From Oenanthe sinensis (lineage: Eukaryota; Streptophyta; Magnoliopsida; Apiales; Apiaceae): a stretch of 64,000 nucleotides of DNA. A program made the translations under genes and the position numbers. The stretch lies in contig CM053796.1 of NCBI GenBank assembly GCA_028671895.1, positions 32,672,860 through 32,736,859 of the forward strand. Direction: 5' to 3'. Under the pieces are notes generated by a model that saw nothing but the letters and a program-made list of their open reading frames with translations, had not been told where the DNA came from and did not search any database. This document shows, piece by piece, positions 62,210-64,000 of the stretch (positions are counted from its first letter, which is position 1; each line of letters begins with the position of its first letter).

Positions 62210-62210
62210 A

Positions 62211-62430
62211 GGGTCTGTTTGGCCTGCCTTAAAATAAGTCCTTTTGGACTTATTTTCGGGTAAAAATTTCATATTTTGATAAATGTTTTTTATACAAGTA
62301 TTTAATGTATATTTGAGATTCTATAAGTTGCAAAAAAAAGTTAACTTTTTTCAGAAAAAAGTTAGGAATCTCTAACTTTGTCTTAAAATAAGTTGACTTA
62401 TTCTGGAAAAAAGTTTCCCCAAACACCCCC
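62211..62430. mobile_element. Possible hAT-like MITE upstream of the MYB gene
   Basis: The left end GGGTCTGTTTGGCC and right end CCCCAAACACCCCC are roughly inverted. Inside, AAAATAAGTCC / ACTTATTTT and CTTAAAATAAGTTGACTTATT add further fold-back symmetry. No target duplication was established. Confidence 0.4.
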
Positions 62431-64000
62431 AAAGTCAAAAGGGAAAGGCCTGTTTGATCAGTTTCTTAACTTCTTTGCTGAAAAACTAGCTAACTGATAT
62501 GCGTAGTGTTTGTATATAAAAAGTCCCCCCATCACACACATAAACCCTATATCCCACCCTCCCCACCCTTATTTTCCAACCCAAGAATCCAAAGTCTGGC
62601 TTGTACTAATAATGAGATTGAATTAGTGCTAAACCATATATATATATATAAGAATATACATCACCATAGCTTTTATTTAAATTTTTTTCAAATTGCCAGT
62701 ATATGAATGTATAATGTCATTGGATTCATTTATTTTATTAATGGTTAATTAACATAATATTTGTCCGTACACATTATTTAGTTGACCAGAAATAAATATT
62801 ATAACTACAACCAACTAGCTGTGCTAACCACAAGTAGAAGCAGATGTTTAGATGTTTATGTAGACAAGTCCAAGATTATACGGTATAATGCTTGAAATAA
62901 TGAATAGGATCAAAATTTACTGTACATTGGACTAGCATATAAATACAGTGAATGAGGGTGAACGTGAGGATGATCATGATGCCAATTCAATTTCCAATGC
63001 AATACATATCATTATAAAATTTTCCTAAAATTGAGTGATCAGGTGTTTAGATTGACTAATCAAAGCTACTTTTCTGAATTGTCATGATGGTTTTAATGCC
63101 AGCACCAATGCACCATGCCTAACATTACTTACTAATTGCATCACACACAAATAATAAGCAAACATTTATGCAAGTCTTTGCACCTTTGAAATTTTGATTT
63201 TATAAATTGAGAATTTTTTTAATGAAAATTATTTTTTAATTGAAAATCCAAAAATCATAAATATTATATACAAAACATGTGTATAAAATATATTACATAA
63301 TAATATATATCGTAATGTTCCGCAAATTGTATATATATGTTTTCAATTAAATAGTGGTATAACCCAACTCTATAAACCAAACATACTTTAGAAAATATAA
63401 GTTTTCGGTTACTATTATATTAGGTTAATTATCAACCCAATCACTTATTGTGGATAATCAAAAAAAATTAGATCTATCTTATACACCACTCATTTTAAAT
63501 AAAATTATATATCATTGAATTTTGAAATTTTAATGAACTCAAAAATGTGACTAGCTAATGTCTTATCCCACTTTTATATACACACACACACACATTACAT
63601 TGGGTTTTTGGGGTTTTACATTCTAATTTTTCTTTTTAATCGAATTTAACATTCATTTTTATAAAATTTTCTAATTCAACCTTTTTTTTTTTCAGGTTGT
63701 CATATGAACAAGTTCACAAGTTCTAGCCAAGTCCATATCATAAAGATGTTTAGTTTTTTTTTCTTCAAAAAAAAACTAATTTCGTGTCAAGTAATTTAAA
63801 TGAGATCAAAATGTTTTTAATGGTCCATTTACTATTAAAATAATAAAAATATATCAGCTAATAATCAACCCACATTATACTTAAAGTAATTTATATAATT
63901 TTTATCTATTATATTTAATAATACTTCATATAATTTTCACCGTTATACGAATATATACGATTTAGTAATCTTTGAAAATATACCAACCAGTCATGCTGCT
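62431..64000. other. AT-rich intergenic DNA to the window end
   Basis: A (TA)n run at 62637-62651 and a (CA)n run at about 63581-63594. No gene or RNA gene recognised. Confidence 0.3.

Overview
This is nuclear DNA from a flowering plant, most likely a eudicot. It is AT-rich, its genes are split by GT-AG introns, and much of the space between genes is filled with plant transposable elements. The recognisable genes are all plant types: an NRT2 nitrate transporter, dolichol kinase, SAUR, a 4-coumarate:CoA ligase-like enzyme and a RAX-type R2R3-MYB. The species cannot be fixed from the sequence; an asterid is only a guess.

Layout. 1-204: first codons of an unrecognised minus-strand gene. 660-1050: a MITE. 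1736-3163: minus-strand NRT2 gene with its first two exons intact and its last exon absent. 3861-6915: two direct copies of a 1.5 kb non-coding unit. 7930-11070: small elements (Helitron-like ends, a Stowaway MITE, microsatellites, a 0.33 kb tandem repeat). 11262-18700: LTR-retroelement-like non-coding DNA, split by a 2.36 kb almost perfect palindrome with its own 5-bp target duplication. 18980-23153: a 39-bp minisatellite followed by a 1.95 kb tandem duplication, each copy carrying an LTR. 23540-24190: a diverged relative of the palindrome arm. 24662-34401: a complete 14-exon dolichol kinase gene. 38538-43965: a decayed Ty1/copia element with both LTRs. 45410-45778: an intronless SAUR gene. 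47781-48535: two MITEs, each related to one near the left end. 51304-56296: a 4CL-like gene with at least five lesions. 57206-57924: a four-arm foldback element. 60448-61967: a complete three-exon RAX-like MYB gene on the minus strand.

The host genes do not form a pathway or cluster; they are independent single genes in a repeat-rich region. Three look intact (dolichol kinase, SAUR, MYB) and two look damaged (NRT2, 4CL-like). No CRISPR array, operon, rRNA or convincing tRNA was seen. The most unusual structure is the 13200-15558 palindrome: two inverted LTR-like arms inserted as one unit, able in principle to yield a hairpin RNA of more than 1 kb.
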